Source: Enterovibrio baiacu (GTDB lineage Bacteria > Pseudomonadota > Gammaproteobacteria > Enterobacterales > Vibrionaceae). Taken from it: a DNA stretch of 64,000 nucleotides. The stretch covers positions 1 to 64,000 of the forward strand of contig NZ_SCHN01000013.1 in the NCBI RefSeq assembly GCF_004120195.1, written 5' to 3'. The position numbers were made by a program, and so were the translations under genes. The notes under the pieces were generated by a model that had not been told where the DNA came from, made no database searches, and was given only the letters and a program-made list of their open reading frames with translations. Numbering within the stretch: the first letter of the stretch is position 1; the number at the start of each line of letters is the position of its first letter. Below are positions 1 to 9,454 of this stretch, piece after piece.

Positions 1-382
1 TCGCCATGCCTACCGCATTGGTGATGCCTTGGCCAAGTGGACCTGTGGTGGTCTCGATGCCTGGTGCATAACCGTATTCAGGGTGACCTGGGGTTTTTGA
101 ATGCAGTTGACGGAAGTTTTTCAGATCGTCAATCGACAGATCGTAACCGGTGAGGTGAAGCAGAGAGTAGATCAGCATTGAGCCGTGGCCGTTCGAAAGC
201 ACGAAACGGTCGCGGTCAGCCCACTCAGGGTTTTGCGGGTTGTGGTTCATGTGGTCGCGCCACAATACTTCGGCGATGTCTGCCATCCCCATAGGGGCAC
301 CTGGGTGACCAGAGTTGGCTTGTTGGACACCGTCCATACTTAGAGCGCGGATCGCGTTAGCTAAAACCTTGCGAGAAGACAT
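1..382 (-). CDS. tkt: Transketolase, N-terminal part (runs off the window)
   Basis: Thiamine-diphosphate enzyme of the non-oxidative pentose phosphate pathway, cytoplasmic. The minus strand reads [18 protein letters not shown] and continues through the transketolase N-terminal motifs [20 protein letters not shown] and TTGPLGQG, which bind the cofactor pyrophosphate. About 127 codons are present; the rest lies to the left of base 1. The start at 382 is chosen because AGGAG sits at the right distance upstream; an in-frame ATG at 427 would add 15 residues but has no ribosome-binding site. It is divergent from metK across a 406-bp region. Confidence 0.93.
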   Translation of the reverse strand, partial: MSSRKVLANAIRALSMDGVQQANSGHPGAPMGMADIAEVLWRDHMNHNPQNPEWADRDRFVLSNGHGSMLIYSLLHLTGYDLSIDDLKNFRQLHSKTPGHPEYGYAPGIETTTGPLGQGITNAVGMA

Positions 383-504
383 GTCTGCTCCTGAGATCAT
401 CAATAGACGTTTTGTATTAGTTGCCATCTCGCACAATACTTTTAAACGTTGGCGAGAAAGCAGAATTCGGCGGGCAAGTATTGTCGCAAGACTCCCCCTG
501 CACT

Positions 505-517
505 GCAAACGTTTTAC
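505..517. promoter_or_regulatory. Possible LacI-family operator, copy 1
   Basis: Contains GCAAACGTTTTAC, near-identical in core to the second copy 88 bp away. The AAACGTTT centre is palindromic, as in LacI-family operators such as PurR boxes. It lies about 120 bp upstream of the tkt start, in the tkt-metK divergent region. The factor is not identifiable by eye. Confidence 0.3.
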
Positions 518-590
518 ATCGCTGATTTCACGGCATTCTGCTGAATTTTGCGCGAAGAATTCGCTTTTTTACGTAACCTTTTGCTTCCAC

Positions 591-606
591 ACGCAAACGT
601 TTACCC
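591..606. promoter_or_regulatory. Possible PurR-like operator, copy 2
   Basis: ACGCAAACGTTTACCC matches the PurR consensus ANGCAANCGNTTNCNT at all but the final specified position. It shares the GCAAACGTTT core with the site at 505. Regulation of tkt or metK by it is inference. Confidence 0.35.
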
Positions 607-686
607 AAAACAGCAAAAAGCGCACCGGTGATATGCCAAATACAAACTCTCAGGGCGTGAATATATATCACCGACAAATTGCATGG

Positions 687-714
687 TTGATTTATTATCG
701 CTCCGGCGTAGAAT
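687..714 (+). promoter_or_regulatory. metK promoter (sigma70 type)
   Basis: A -35 box TTGATT (687-692) and a -10 box TAGAAT (709-714) are separated by 16 bp. The -10 box abuts the MetJ operator, so bound repressor would cover the transcription start. Confidence 0.6.
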
Positions 715-754
715 AGACGTCCAGATGGTAAAACATCTAACCATTTAAACGTAT
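715..754 (+). promoter_or_regulatory. MetJ operator, five tandem met boxes
   Basis: Five contiguous 8-bp units follow the AGACGTCT met-box consensus to varying degrees: AGACGTCC, AGATGGTA, AAACATCT, AACCATTT, AAACGTAT. MetJ with S-adenosylmethionine binds such tandem boxes cooperatively and represses methionine genes. The position just downstream of the -10 box of metK fits feedback repression of SAM synthesis. Confidence 0.8.
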
Positions 755-788
755 ATAAGCATATCTTCATTTTTTTAAGGAACGCGAC

Positions 789-1943
789 ATGGCCAAACAC
801 CTGTTTACTTCAGAATCAGTTTCGGAAGGTCACCCAGACAAAATTGCTGACCAGATTTCAGATGCTGTACTTGATGCAATTTTGGAGCAGGATCCGAAAG
901 CCCGCGTTGCTTGTGAAACATACGTAAAAACCGGCATGGTCATGGTTGGCGGTGAAGTAACAACGTCTGCATGGGTTGATATCGAAGAAATTACGCGTGA
1001 AACAGTGCGTGAAATTGGTTACGTTCACTCTGATATGGGCTTTGACGCTGACTCTTGTGCCGTTCTAAACACCATCGGTAAGCAGTCTCCAGACATCAAC
1101 CAAGGTGTTGATAAAGCAGACCCTAAAGAGCAAGGCGCAGGCGACCAAGGTATCATGTTTGGTTACGCAACTAACGAAACTGAAATCCTAATGCCAGCGC
1201 CAATCACTTACTCTCACCTTCTTGTTAAGAAGCAAGCTGAAGTACGTAAGAGCGGCAAGCTAGACTTCCTACGCCCAGATGCGAAATCTCAAGTTACTTT
1301 CCAATACGACCAAGGCAAGATCGTCGGTATCGATGCTGTTGTTCTTTCTACTCAGCACTGTGATTCAGTAACAACACCTGATCTACGTGAAGCGGTAATG
1401 GAAGAGATCATCAAGCCAGTACTTCCTGCAGAGTGGATCAACAAAGACACTAACTTCTTCATCAACCCAACAGGCCGTTTCGTAATCGGTGGCCCAATGG
1501 GTGACTGTGGTTTGACGGGTCGTAAGATCATCGTTGATACCTACGGCGGCGCAGCACGTCACGGTGGCGGTGCATTCTCTGGTAAAGATCCATCAAAAGT
1601 TGACCGTTCTGCAGCTTACGCAGCACGTTACGTTGCGAAAAACATCGTTGCAGCTGGCATGGCTGACCGTTGTGAGATTCAACTGTCTTACGCAATTGGT
1701 GTTGCAGATCCAACGTCTATCATGGTTGAAACGTTCGGTACTGAAAAAGTAGCTCACGACATCATCATTGAAGCAGTTCGTCAAAACTTCGACCTGCGCC
1801 CATACGGTCTTCAAGAAATGCTGAACCTTCTTCAGCCTATCTATAAGCAGACTGCAGCATACGGTCACTTCGGTCGTGAAGAATTCCCTTGGGAAAAAAC
1901 CGACAAAGTGTCAGCACTGCGCGATTTCGCAAACATCAAATAA
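789..1943 (+). CDS. metK: S-adenosylmethionine synthetase
   Basis: Makes S-adenosylmethionine from methionine and ATP in the cytoplasm. The 384-residue length is normal for bacterial MetK. Visible family motifs are [16 protein letters not shown] near the N-terminus, [15 protein letters not shown] near residue 120 and [19 protein letters not shown] near residue 258. AAGGAA precedes the ATG. It is monocistronic, with a strong terminator directly after it, and is controlled by the MetJ boxes upstream. Confidence 0.98.
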   Translation: MAKHLFTSESVSEGHPDKIADQISDAVLDAILEQDPKARVACETYVKTGMVMVGGEVTTSAWVDIEEITRETVREIGYVHSDMGFDADSCAVLNTIGKQSPDINQGVDKADPKEQGAGDQGIMFGYATNETEILMPAPITYSHLLVKKQAEVRKSGKLDFLRPDAKSQVTFQYDQGKIVGIDAVVLSTQHCDSVTTPDLREAVMEEIIKPVLPAEWINKDTNFFINPTGRFVIGGPMGDCGLTGRKIIVDTYGGAARHGGGAFSGKDPSKVDRSAAYAARYVAKNIVAAGMADRCEIQLSYAIGVADPTSIMVETFGTEKVAHDIIIEAVRQNFDLRPYGLQEMLNLLQPIYKQTAAYGHFGREEFPWEKTDKVSALRDFANIK

Positions 1944-1971
1944 TCGCGACAACGCAGCACAACAGAATAAG

Positions 1972-1999
1972 AAAAGGGAAGCTTCGGCTTCCCTTTTTT
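1972..1999 (+). terminator. Rho-independent terminator of metK
   Basis: An 11-bp stem (AAAAGGGAAGC with GCTTCCCTTTT) with a TTCG tetraloop and a T run, 29 bp after the metK stop codon. Confidence 0.92.
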
Positions 2000-2000
2000 C

Positions 2001-2540
2001 ATGCCTATCTTTACCCTACCCGCTGTGACAATCCACTCTGCCAAGGCGATGAACGAACTCCACTACCGCATTACTCGACGCGTAAGCGAATGCATTTCTC
2101 ATGCGAATCTGACCCTCAATACAGATTTTGCAGTCCCCGCGATCCGCTTTGATATTCGAGGTAAAACAGCCGGCATGGCATTGCTTCAGCGTTGGCAACT
2201 GCGCTTTAACCCTGTGTTACTTGCAGAAAACCCTGACGCCTTTATCGAGGAAGTGGTGCCCCACGAAGTGAGTCACTTGATCGTCTTTTCCCGTTTTGGA
2301 CGCGTTCGCCCACACGGTAAAGAATGGCAGGCTGTGATGTCGCAGGTCTTTGACGTTCAACCTAAAACGACACACAGCTTTGACATCAAATCTGTAGAAG
2401 GAAAAACCTTCCCCTATCAGTGCCAATGCGACGTTATCCCGCTGTCCGTGCGTCGGCATAACAAAGTACAACGCCAGCAAGTGCAGTACGTTTGCCGTCG
2501 CTGCAAACAACCGCTGGTATGGAAACCTTTATCCCCCTAA
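2001..2540 (+). CDS. sprT: SprT-family zinc metalloprotease-like protein
   Basis: SprT is the bacterial relative of eukaryotic Spartan; its substrate in bacteria is not well established. The protein carries the zinc-protease motif HEVSH inside EEVVPHEVSHLI, then GRVRPHGKEWQ, and ends with a zinc-ribbon-like set of cysteines (CQC and CRRC). The first ATG at 2001 lies on the metK terminator and has no ribosome-binding site. The in-frame ATG at 2049 gives 163 residues, close to the E. coli length, and may be the true start. Position between metK and endA is the usual one in vibrios. Confidence 0.88.
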   Translation: MPIFTLPAVTIHSAKAMNELHYRITRRVSECISHANLTLNTDFAVPAIRFDIRGKTAGMALLQRWQLRFNPVLLAENPDAFIEEVVPHEVSHLIVFSRFGRVRPHGKEWQAVMSQVFDVQPKTTHSFDIKSVEGKTFPYQCQCDVIPLSVRRHNKVQRQQVQYVCRRCKQPLVWKPLSP

Positions 2541-2665
2541 CGCAAATGCGTTAAGTGCAACACATCACCTAATAACAAGTTGTTCAATTAACACTATTTT
2601 AGTGGGATTTAACTCGCAACTATCTGCAATAATCAAAGTACTTAATTCCAATAAGACTTTGTTTA

Positions 2666-3379
2666 ATGATGAAGACATATCTCCTCCTGCTTTCCGCGTT
2701 GTTGATATCGCCACTGGCAATGTCAGCACCTGAACACCCGCAATCCTTCTCGAAAGCCAAGCGTCTCGCGCAAAAAATCTATCTCGATCACCCCACCTCT
2801 TTTTACTGTGGCTGTGACATCGAATGGCAAGGTAAGAAAGGCGTGCCTGAACTCGATACCTGTGGCTACCAAGTGCGTAAACAAATAAAACGCGCAAGCC
2901 GCATTGAGTGGGAACACGTCGTGCCAGCATGGCAGTTCGGCCACCAGCGCCAATGTTGGCAAGATGGCGGACGCAAAAACTGTGGGAAAACCGATCTGAC
3001 GTTCCGCCTTATGGAAGCGGACCTGCACAACCTCGTGCCTGCGATTGGTGAAGTGAACGGAGACCGATCAAACTTCCGCTTCTCACAATGGAACGGCGAC
3101 AAAGGCGCGTTCTATGGCCAGTGCAAAATGAAGGTCGACTTCAAGCAGCGTGTGGCAGAGCCACCCGCACAAAGCCGCGGTGCCGTTGCGCGTATCTATC
3201 AATACATGAATGACCAATACGATTTTCGTTTGGCATCAGCGCAGAGCAAACTCATGAACGCATGGGATAAAACCTACCCAGTCACCGATTGGGAATGTGA
3301 ACGCGACCGCCGCATTGCTGCAACACAAGGAAATCACAATCCTTTCGTGAAAGCTGCATGCGAAAAAGCAGGTCTATAA
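2666..3379 (+). CDS. endA: Periplasmic endonuclease I (DNA-specific)
   Basis: EndA cleaves double-stranded DNA in the periplasm; in vibrios the related Dns/EndA enzymes degrade extracellular DNA. The 237-residue protein starts with a signal peptide ([21 protein letters not shown]) and has the family core: [11 protein letters not shown] with the catalytic histidine, then [18 protein letters not shown]. Several cysteines are likely disulfide-bonded after export. Two adjacent ATG codons (2666 and 2669) are equally possible starts. Confidence 0.95.
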   Translation: MMKTYLLLLSALLISPLAMSAPEHPQSFSKAKRLAQKIYLDHPTSFYCGCDIEWQGKKGVPELDTCGYQVRKQIKRASRIEWEHVVPAWQFGHQRQCWQDGGRKNCGKTDLTFRLMEADLHNLVPAIGEVNGDRSNFRFSQWNGDKGAFYGQCKMKVDFKQRVAEPPAQSRGAVARIYQYMNDQYDFRLASAQSKLMNAWDKTYPVTDWECERDRRIAATQGNHNPFVKAACEKAGL

Positions 3380-3420
3380 CAACAGCACCAAAAAACTGAA
3401 ACCACACCAAGACTACAGTC

Positions 3421-3456
3421 AATGAGCAGTAGCATGCTAAACTGCTGCTCATTATT
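3421..3456 (+). terminator. Terminator-like hairpin after endA
   Basis: AATGAGCAG pairs with CTGCTCATT (3445-3453) and is followed by a short T-containing tail. It ends 19 bp before rsmE. Confidence 0.5.
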
Positions 3457-3474
3457 TCCAAGACCAAAACCACC

Positions 3475-4206
3475 ATGCGTATCCCAAGAATTTTCCATCC
3501 TGAATTGCTGCCTAACAGCGGCCGTGTCGCACTCGATGATGATGCGGCGAATCATGTTGGCCGTGTATTGCGTATGCAAGTTGGACAAGAAGTCCTGCTC
3601 TTTGATGGCAGTGGTGCTGAGTTTCCTGCTGTGATTTGTGACGTGTCGAAAAAGAACGTCAATGTCGATATCACAGAGCGTGTCGAGCGCAGCATTGAAT
3701 CGCCGCTAGACTTGCACCTTGGTCAAGTTATCAGTCGCGGCGACAAAATGGAGTTCACCATCCAAAAATCCGTTGAGCTTGGCGTGAATGTCATCACACC
3801 ACTGATCTCTGAGCGATGTGGTGTCAAACTCAACGCTGAGCGCTTCGACAAAAAATTACAGCAATGGCAAAAGATTGCGATTGCTGCCTGTGAGCAATCG
3901 GGCCGAAACATCGTCCCAGAAATCCGCCCAGTCATGGCGCTAGAAGCCTGGAGTCAGGAAGCGTTTGAGGGGTTAAAACTCAACCTTCACCCTCGCGCCA
4001 AATATTCCATCAATACGCTGCCGCAACCTGTGAATCGCGTGCGCCTATTGATTGGCCCTGAAGGCGGTTTGTCAGCAGAAGAAATTGAAAAGACCCGTGA
4101 ATATGGGTTTGAAGAAACACTTTTGGGACCGCGTGTGCTGCGCACCGAAACCGCAGCATTGACCGCAATTACGGCATTGCAGGTTCGCTTTGGTGACTTG
4201 GGTTAA
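3475..4206 (+). CDS. rsmE: 16S rRNA m3U1498 methyltransferase
   Basis: SPOUT-class methyltransferase that methylates U1498 of 16S rRNA in the assembled 30S subunit. The 243 residues start [12 protein letters not shown]. The C-terminal knot region shows [15 protein letters not shown] and [14 protein letters not shown], the SAM-binding signature of the family. It is directly followed by gshB (47 bp), the conserved order. Confidence 0.96.
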   Translation: MRIPRIFHPELLPNSGRVALDDDAANHVGRVLRMQVGQEVLLFDGSGAEFPAVICDVSKKNVNVDITERVERSIESPLDLHLGQVISRGDKMEFTIQKSVELGVNVITPLISERCGVKLNAERFDKKLQQWQKIAIAACEQSGRNIVPEIRPVMALEAWSQEAFEGLKLNLHPRAKYSINTLPQPVNRVRLLIGPEGGLSAEEIEKTREYGFEETLLGPRVLRTETAALTAITALQVRFGDLG

Positions 4207-4253
4207 ACACACCAAGATTAACAGCGACGAACTTGCCAAATAAGGAAGACAGA

Positions 4254-5201
4254 ATGATCAAACTGGGTATCGTGATGGACCCGATTGAGTCCATCAACAT
4301 CAAGAAAGATTCTTCTTTTGCCATGATGCTAGAAGCACAAGCGCGTGGCTGGGAAATTCACTACATGCAGATGAATGACTTGTCGCTGGAGCAAGGCAAA
4401 GCCCTTGCTCGCACCAAGATCATCAGCGTAGAACAAAACCCTGAGAAGTGGTTTGACGTGAAAAGCGAGCAAGAGATCGCACTCGCCGATCTGGATGCCG
4501 TCTTGATGCGTAAAGATCCACCGTTCGACACCGAATACATTTACGCGACATACATTCTTGAGCGCGCGGAAGTGGAAGGCTGCTTGATCGTTAACAAACC
4601 GCAAAGCCTGCGTGATTGTAACGAAAAGCTGTTCACGGCTTGGTTCCCAGAGCACACGCCAATCACTTTGGTGACACGTCGTGATGACCAAATCAAAGCA
4701 TTCCATGAAAAACACGGCGACGTGATTTTGAAGCCGCTTGATGGCATGGGTGGTTCCTCTATCTTCCGTGTGAAGAAAGGTGATCCTAACCTGTCTGTGA
4801 TCATCGAAACACTGACCAACCTTGGAACAAACTACTGCATGGCGCAGACGTTCGTTCCAGACATCAGCAATGGCGACAAACGCATTCTGGTGGTTGATGG
4901 TGAGCCAATGCCATACTGCTTAGCGCGTATTCCGGCCAAAGGCGAAACGCGCGGTAACCTGGCAGCAGGTGGTCGCGGTGAAGCGCGTCCATTGAGTGAC
5001 ACAGATTGGGCAATCGCCCGCGCCGTTGCACCGACGTTGAAAGAGAAAGGCCTGATTTTTGTCGGTCTGGATATCATTGGCGACAAGCTGACAGAAATTA
5101 ATGTCACAAGCCCAACCTGTATCCGCGAAATTGAAGCGGCCTTTGATATCAACATCAGTGGCAAGTTGATGGATGCGATTGAAGCGCGTCTACAAAAATA
5201 A
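4254..5201 (+). CDS. gshB: Glutathione synthetase
   Basis: ATP-grasp enzyme joining gamma-glutamylcysteine and glycine, the last step of glutathione synthesis. From MIKLGIVMDP the 315 residues align throughout with the E. coli enzyme, including ADLDAVLMRKDPPFD, VNKPQSLRDCNEKLF, KPLDGMGGSSIFRV and EINVTSPTCIREIE. The ATG at 4254 is preferred over an in-frame upstream codon at 4233 because TAAGGAAG lies just before it. Confidence 0.97.
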   Translation: MIKLGIVMDPIESINIKKDSSFAMMLEAQARGWEIHYMQMNDLSLEQGKALARTKIISVEQNPEKWFDVKSEQEIALADLDAVLMRKDPPFDTEYIYATYILERAEVEGCLIVNKPQSLRDCNEKLFTAWFPEHTPITLVTRRDDQIKAFHEKHGDVILKPLDGMGGSSIFRVKKGDPNLSVIIETLTNLGTNYCMAQTFVPDISNGDKRILVVDGEPMPYCLARIPAKGETRGNLAAGGRGEARPLSDTDWAIARAVAPTLKEKGLIFVGLDIIGDKLTEINVTSPTCIREIEAAFDINISGKLMDAIEARLQK

Positions 5202-5212
5202 AGCTTCGCACA

Positions 5213-5234
5213 CCGAGCAGTTTCGGCTGCTCGG
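5213..5234 (+). terminator. Hairpin after gshB
   Basis: CCGAGCAG pairs with CTGCTCGG around a TTTCGG loop, 11 bp after the stop codon. There is no clean T run, so termination would be weak or Rho-assisted. Confidence 0.4.
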
Positions 5235-5392
5235 GTATGACTTTCTCTTGCTTACTGCTCATACTGAACATAAGCGAGAGAGCATTAAACGGCTCACTTC
5301 AACAGATTCACATACATCAGAAAATACAACATCATCGCAGCTAGCAGTCTTGCAAAGAAATAACGCGAAATCGCACGTACTGGAAGGGCACC

Positions 5393-5956
5393 ATGAATCT
5401 CAAAAACCATTTCCTTGTTGCTATGCCTAGCATGGCGGATGAACGTTTCAAACAAAGCGTCATCTACTTGTGCGAGCACAATGACGACGGCGCTATGGGA
5501 CTTGTTATCAACCAAGCGATCAATATTTCTGTCGCCAACATGTTGGAACAGATAGAGATCGAGCGCGATTTGGACCTCACCCACGAAGTCAGTCTCGATC
5601 AGCCCGTGTTGTTTGGTGGTCCCGTTTCTGAAGACAGAGGGTTTGTGTTGCACAAGCCAAACCAAGTTTTCGGATCTAGCATCAGCTTGTCTGATCAACT
5701 GACGGTCACAACCTCCAAAGACATTTTGAGCATTCTTGGCACCCATGATGAACCCGACCAATTTATTGTGGCACTGGGGTATTCTGGTTGGGATGCTGGC
5801 CAGCTAGAGCAAGAACTTACCGAGAACAGTTGGCTGACAATAGAAGCCGATCCAAAAGTCATCTTCGACACACCGATCAACGAACGCTGGGAAAAAGCCC
5901 TAAACCAATTAGGCATTAGCGGTTTAAACCTGTCGTCGGACATCGGACACGCATGA
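5393..5956 (+). CDS. yqgE: UPF0301/AlgH family protein YqgE
   Basis: Conserved protein of unknown biochemical role (AlgH in Pseudomonas is linked to alginate regulation). The 187 residues begin [19 protein letters not shown] and contain the family segments GAMGLVINQ and [21 protein letters not shown] precedes the ATG. It is followed after 10 bp by ruvX, an arrangement kept in most gammaproteobacteria. Confidence 0.94.
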   Translation: MNLKNHFLVAMPSMADERFKQSVIYLCEHNDDGAMGLVINQAINISVANMLEQIEIERDLDLTHEVSLDQPVLFGGPVSEDRGFVLHKPNQVFGSSISLSDQLTVTTSKDILSILGTHDEPDQFIVALGYSGWDAGQLEQELTENSWLTIEADPKVIFDTPINERWEKALNQLGISGLNLSSDIGHA

Positions 5957-5966
5957 GAACAACACA

Positions 5967-6398
5967 ATGAGTAACATCCAAAGCGTGATGGGCTTTGACT
6001 ATGGCACCAAGAGTATTGGGGTTGCCGTAGGCCAAATCATCACAGGCACGGCGCGCCCACTAAAAGCGCTGAAAGCCAAAGACGGTATTCCAAGCTGGGA
6101 AGCCATTGAAGCCTTACTGAAAGAGTGGCAACCAGACTTAGTGGTTGTCGGCTTACCCTTGGATTTACGCGGGGGTGAACTCGACGCTATCACACCACGT
6201 GCGCGCAAATTTGCGAACCGCTTGAAAGGCCGTTTTGGTGTAGATGTGGAATTGCACGATGAACGTCTCACCACCACAGAAGCGCGCTCTTCATTGTTTG
6301 AGCATGGCGGTTACAAGGCGTTAGGCAAGGGCAATATTGATTGCCAATCCGCCGTCATCATTGTCGAAAGCTGGTTCGAAAGCCAATACGGCGAATAA
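5967..6398 (+). CDS. ruvX: RuvX/YqgF, RNase H-fold nuclease in rRNA maturation
   Basis: A small RNase H-like nuclease once called a putative Holliday junction resolvase; in E. coli it takes part in 16S rRNA 5' processing. The 143 residues show the acidic metal-site motifs [12 protein letters not shown] near the N-terminus, [11 protein letters not shown] in the middle and [11 protein letters not shown] near residue 95. Its start lies 11 bp after the yqgE stop, so the two are probably co-transcribed. Confidence 0.95.
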   Translation: MSNIQSVMGFDYGTKSIGVAVGQIITGTARPLKALKAKDGIPSWEAIEALLKEWQPDLVVVGLPLDLRGGELDAITPRARKFANRLKGRFGVDVELHDERLTTTEARSSLFEHGGYKALGKGNIDCQSAVIIVESWFESQYGE

Positions 6399-6417
6399 AC
6401 CGCTGTACGCAACGAAT

Positions 6418-6451
6418 AAAAAATCCCGCCATCATACATGGCGGGATTTTT
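6418..6451. terminator. Bidirectional terminator between ruvX and pilU
   Basis: AAAATCCCGCCAT pairs with ATGGCGGGATTTT, with A and T runs on both sides. It can stop both ruvX (plus) and pilU (minus), which converge here. Confidence 0.9.
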
Positions 6452-6495
6452 CTTTTGAGACGTTTGATTTTCTAAACGTGCACTTATCTAAAACA

Positions 6496-7608
6496 TCACT
6501 CAATACTGACGTTGGCCAACGTAGGGCTACCATCTGGCGATTGTTCAGACATCTTGATCATCAGTTTCAATTCATTGCGTGAATCAGCATTGTGCAGCGC
6601 TTCTTGTTCCGAGATCTTGTTCGCGCGAAACAGCTCAAACAACGATTGGTCAAACGTACACATTCCCGCATTGTTCCCTCTGCGGATACACTCTTTCAGC
6701 TCGTGCAACTCACCTCGACGAATTAAATCAGACACATGCGAGGTGTTGAGCAGAAGCTCGTAAGCACCATGACGACCAATGCCGCTAACATCCGGCACCA
6801 ACTGCTGAGCAAGCACACCGCGCAGGTTCAAAGACAGGTCAAACAGGAATTGCTCGCGGCGCTCTTTGGGCACCAAATGCAATACGCGTTCGAGGGCTTG
6901 GTTGGCATTGTTCGCGTGCAACGTGGCAATACAAAGGTGCCCTGTTTCCGCAAACTGCATGGCATATTCCATGGTTTCACGTGAACGGATCTCACCGATC
7001 ATGATCATGTCTGGGGCTTGGCGCAGCGAGTTTTTCAGCGCCACTTCATAGCTTTCAGTATCAATGCCGATTTCACGTTGCGTCACAATGCATTGATCGT
7101 GCGGGTGAATAAACTCAATCGGATCTTCTACGGTCAGAATATGCCCGCTACGGTGACGGTTTCGATACCCCACCATTGCCGCCATCGACGTCGATTTACC
7201 CGACCCCGTCCCGCCTACGATCAATATCAAACCGCGCTTTGCGATTGACAGATCCTGCATGACGGACGGCAAGCCGAGGTTTCGAATATCAGGAATGTCC
7301 GTTTCAATGCATCGAATCACCATGCCCGGCAAATCACGTTGCCAAAACGCACTCACGCGAAAACGGCCCGTTTCTGTGACCAGCGCGAAGTTCGCTTCAC
7401 GTTCACGGTAAAACATTTCGCACTTCTCGTTATCCATGGCTTGTTCAACCAAGCTTTCCAGATCCGAGATCGTCAGTTTGTCGCCGGTCGGTGTTAACGC
7501 GCCATCGACGCGCAACATGCAAGGTGCATCCACCGTGATGTAACAATCTGATGCTTGCTGACTCAACATGTCTTCAAGCAACTGACTTAATTTAATGTGG
7601 CCGCTCAT
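6496..7608 (-). CDS. pilU: Type IV pilus retraction ATPase PilU
   Basis: Accessory retraction ATPase of type IV pili, acting with PilT at the inner-membrane base. The 370 residues contain the Walker A motif GGTGSGKST, the Walker-B-region segment MIMIGEIRSRETMEYA and the His box HLCIATLHANNANQ. It follows pilT in the same operon; the pilT stop and pilU start overlap by one base (TGATG), indicating translational coupling. Confidence 0.96.
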   Translation of the reverse strand: MSGHIKLSQLLEDMLSQQASDCYITVDAPCMLRVDGALTPTGDKLTISDLESLVEQAMDNEKCEMFYREREANFALVTETGRFRVSAFWQRDLPGMVIRCIETDIPDIRNLGLPSVMQDLSIAKRGLILIVGGTGSGKSTSMAAMVGYRNRHRSGHILTVEDPIEFIHPHDQCIVTQREIGIDTESYEVALKNSLRQAPDMIMIGEIRSRETMEYAMQFAETGHLCIATLHANNANQALERVLHLVPKERREQFLFDLSLNLRGVLAQQLVPDVSGIGRHGAYELLLNTSHVSDLIRRGELHELKECIRRGNNAGMCTFDQSLFELFRANKISEQEALHNADSRNELKLMIKMSEQSPDGSPTLANVSIE

Positions 7609-8648
7609 CAGGACATGCCCATCCCTGAGGTATCCATGATCCGGTTCGCTTCCGCACCATCAATGATGCCCTGCATCATCAAATTACGCAGCGATTGCTC
7701 CATGGTTTGCATGCCTAGCGCTGCACCGGTTTGGATCATCGAAAACATCTGCGCGACTTTGTCTTCACGGATCAGGTTTCGAATCGCCGGCGTTGCAATC
7801 ATGACTTCGTGCGCAGCAACGCGCCCGCCGGTGACTTGCTTCACCAAGTTCTGAGAAATGACCGCACGTAATGATTCCGACAACATAGAACGCACCATCG
7901 GCTTATCTGCACCCGGGAAAACATCAATAATACGGTCGATGGTTTTCGCCGCGCTTGAGGTATGCAGAGTACCGAACACCAAGTGCCCTGTTTCAGCCGC
8001 CGTCAGCGCCAAGCTAATGGTCTCTTGGTCACGCAACTCGCCCACCAAAATCACGTCAGGGTCTTCACGCAATGCCGAACGCAGCGCATTGTTGAAAGAG
8101 TGGGTGTCTCTGTGTACTTCACGCTGGTTAATCAAACACAGCTTTTGCTCATGAACGAATTCAATCGGGTCTTCAATCGTCAACACATGGCGATGTTGTT
8201 CATTGTTAATTTTGTCGATCAGCGCCGCCAAAGTGGTGGATTTTCCTGATCCTGTTGGGCCTGTCACCAACACCAACCCTTTACGATACTGCGTAAATTG
8301 GTCGAAAATTTTCGGTGCGCCTAGCGTCTCCAAAGAAGGAATGACAGTGGGAATGCTACGGAAAACGGCGGCACAACCACGCGCCTGATGGAAGGCATTG
8401 ACGCGAAAACGCCCGACAGACGCCAAGTTAAACGAAAAATCGACTTCTAGGTTTTGCTCAAATTCGCGCTGTTGCGCATCATTCATGATGTCGAAAATCA
8501 ATCGATTCACATCATTGTGATCCAGCGGAGGCAAGCTCAGCTTGCGAACATCACCATCTACTCGGACCATAGGCGGAACACCAGCAGAAAGATGTAGATC
8601 TGAAGCATTATGCTTTACACTGAAGTCTAATAATTCAGTAATATCCAT
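7608..8648 (-). CDS. pilT: Type IV pilus retraction ATPase PilT
   Basis: Hexameric ATPase that depolymerises type IV pili, driving twitching and DNA uptake in vibrios. From MDITELLDFSVKHNASDLHL the protein has 346 residues, the usual length. It has Walker A GPTGSGKST, DPDVILVGELRDQETI and HLVFGTLHTSSAAKT, then the retraction-related AIRNLIRE segment. The ATG at 8648 is preferred over an upstream in-frame TTG at 8672. Its start is only 26 bp from the divergent yggS start. Confidence 0.97.
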   Translation of the reverse strand: MDITELLDFSVKHNASDLHLSAGVPPMVRVDGDVRKLSLPPLDHNDVNRLIFDIMNDAQQREFEQNLEVDFSFNLASVGRFRVNAFHQARGCAAVFRSIPTVIPSLETLGAPKIFDQFTQYRKGLVLVTGPTGSGKSTTLAALIDKINNEQHRHVLTIEDPIEFVHEQKLCLINQREVHRDTHSFNNALRSALREDPDVILVGELRDQETISLALTAAETGHLVFGTLHTSSAAKTIDRIIDVFPGADKPMVRSMLSESLRAVISQNLVKQVTGGRVAAHEVMIATPAIRNLIREDKVAQMFSMIQTGAALGMQTMEQSLRNLMMQGIIDGAEANRIMDTSGMGMS

Positions 8649-8674
8649 TAATACGTTTCCTCGCAGAATCAATC

Positions 8675-9379
8675 ATGTGTAGTATCAAACAAAACCTAGA
8701 ACAGGTCACCAGACAAATAGACAGTGCCGCACAAAAATGCGGGAGAGACGCCTCTGGCGTGCAACTGTTGGCTGTAAGTAAGACCAAGCCTATCGACGCG
8801 ATCGCTGATGCAGTGGGCGCTGGGCACCACCAGTTCGGTGAAAACTATGTGCAAGAAGGTGTAGAGAAAATCCTTCACTTTCGCGAACAAAACACGCCTT
8901 TAGAATGGCATTTTATTGGTCCTATTCAGTCCAATAAAACCCGCCCCGTTGCCGAACATTTCGATTGGGTTCATTCGGTTGACCGCAGTAAAGTGGCGCG
9001 TCGTTTGAGTGAGCAACGCCCCGATGATATGCCGCCACTGCAAGTGCTGATTCAAGTCAACACCAGCGGTGAATCGTCTAAATCCGGCACGCAGTTTGAC
9101 GACGTAAAAGTGCTCGCAGACGAAATCGATCAACTGCCAAGCCTCGAACTTCGAGGCCTGATGTGCATCCCCCAACCCGAAGATGATCACGACAGCCAAC
9201 TCGCGGCTTTCGCACCACTTTCTCAATTATTTGAGGAAATGAAGGCGTCACGCCCGCGTTTTGATACGCTGTCTATGGGTATGAGTGGCGACATGGATGC
9301 TGCTATTGCATCAGGCAGTACCATGGTACGCATTGGTACCGCGATTTTCGGTGCGCGTGATTACGCGAATCGCAAATAA
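8675..9379 (+). CDS. yggS: PLP homeostasis protein YggS
   Basis: Pyridoxal-phosphate-binding protein (PLPBP family) that buffers PLP and affects amino-acid metabolism; it has no known catalytic activity. The 234 residues have the cofactor lysine in LLAVSKTKP (K36), then HFIGPIQSNK and the C-terminal SMGMSGDMDAAI phosphate-binding turn. Beside proC, as in E. coli and most gammaproteobacteria. Confidence 0.96.
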   Translation: MCSIKQNLEQVTRQIDSAAQKCGRDASGVQLLAVSKTKPIDAIADAVGAGHHQFGENYVQEGVEKILHFREQNTPLEWHFIGPIQSNKTRPVAEHFDWVHSVDRSKVARRLSEQRPDDMPPLQVLIQVNTSGESSKSGTQFDDVKVLADEIDQLPSLELRGLMCIPQPEDDHDSQLAAFAPLSQLFEEMKASRPRFDTLSMGMSGDMDAAIASGSTMVRIGTAIFGARDYANRK

Positions 9380-9454
9380 TCCGAACCAGAAAGACAGTCA
9401 ACGTCAGTATTTCATTGGCGACAGATTGCCGCCAATTCAACAGGAAGTAGATGG

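Noticed and set aside
315..800. Two open frames in the tkt-metK intergenic region.
   Set aside because: They cross the tkt coding end, the metK promoter and the MetJ operator, with no family resemblance.
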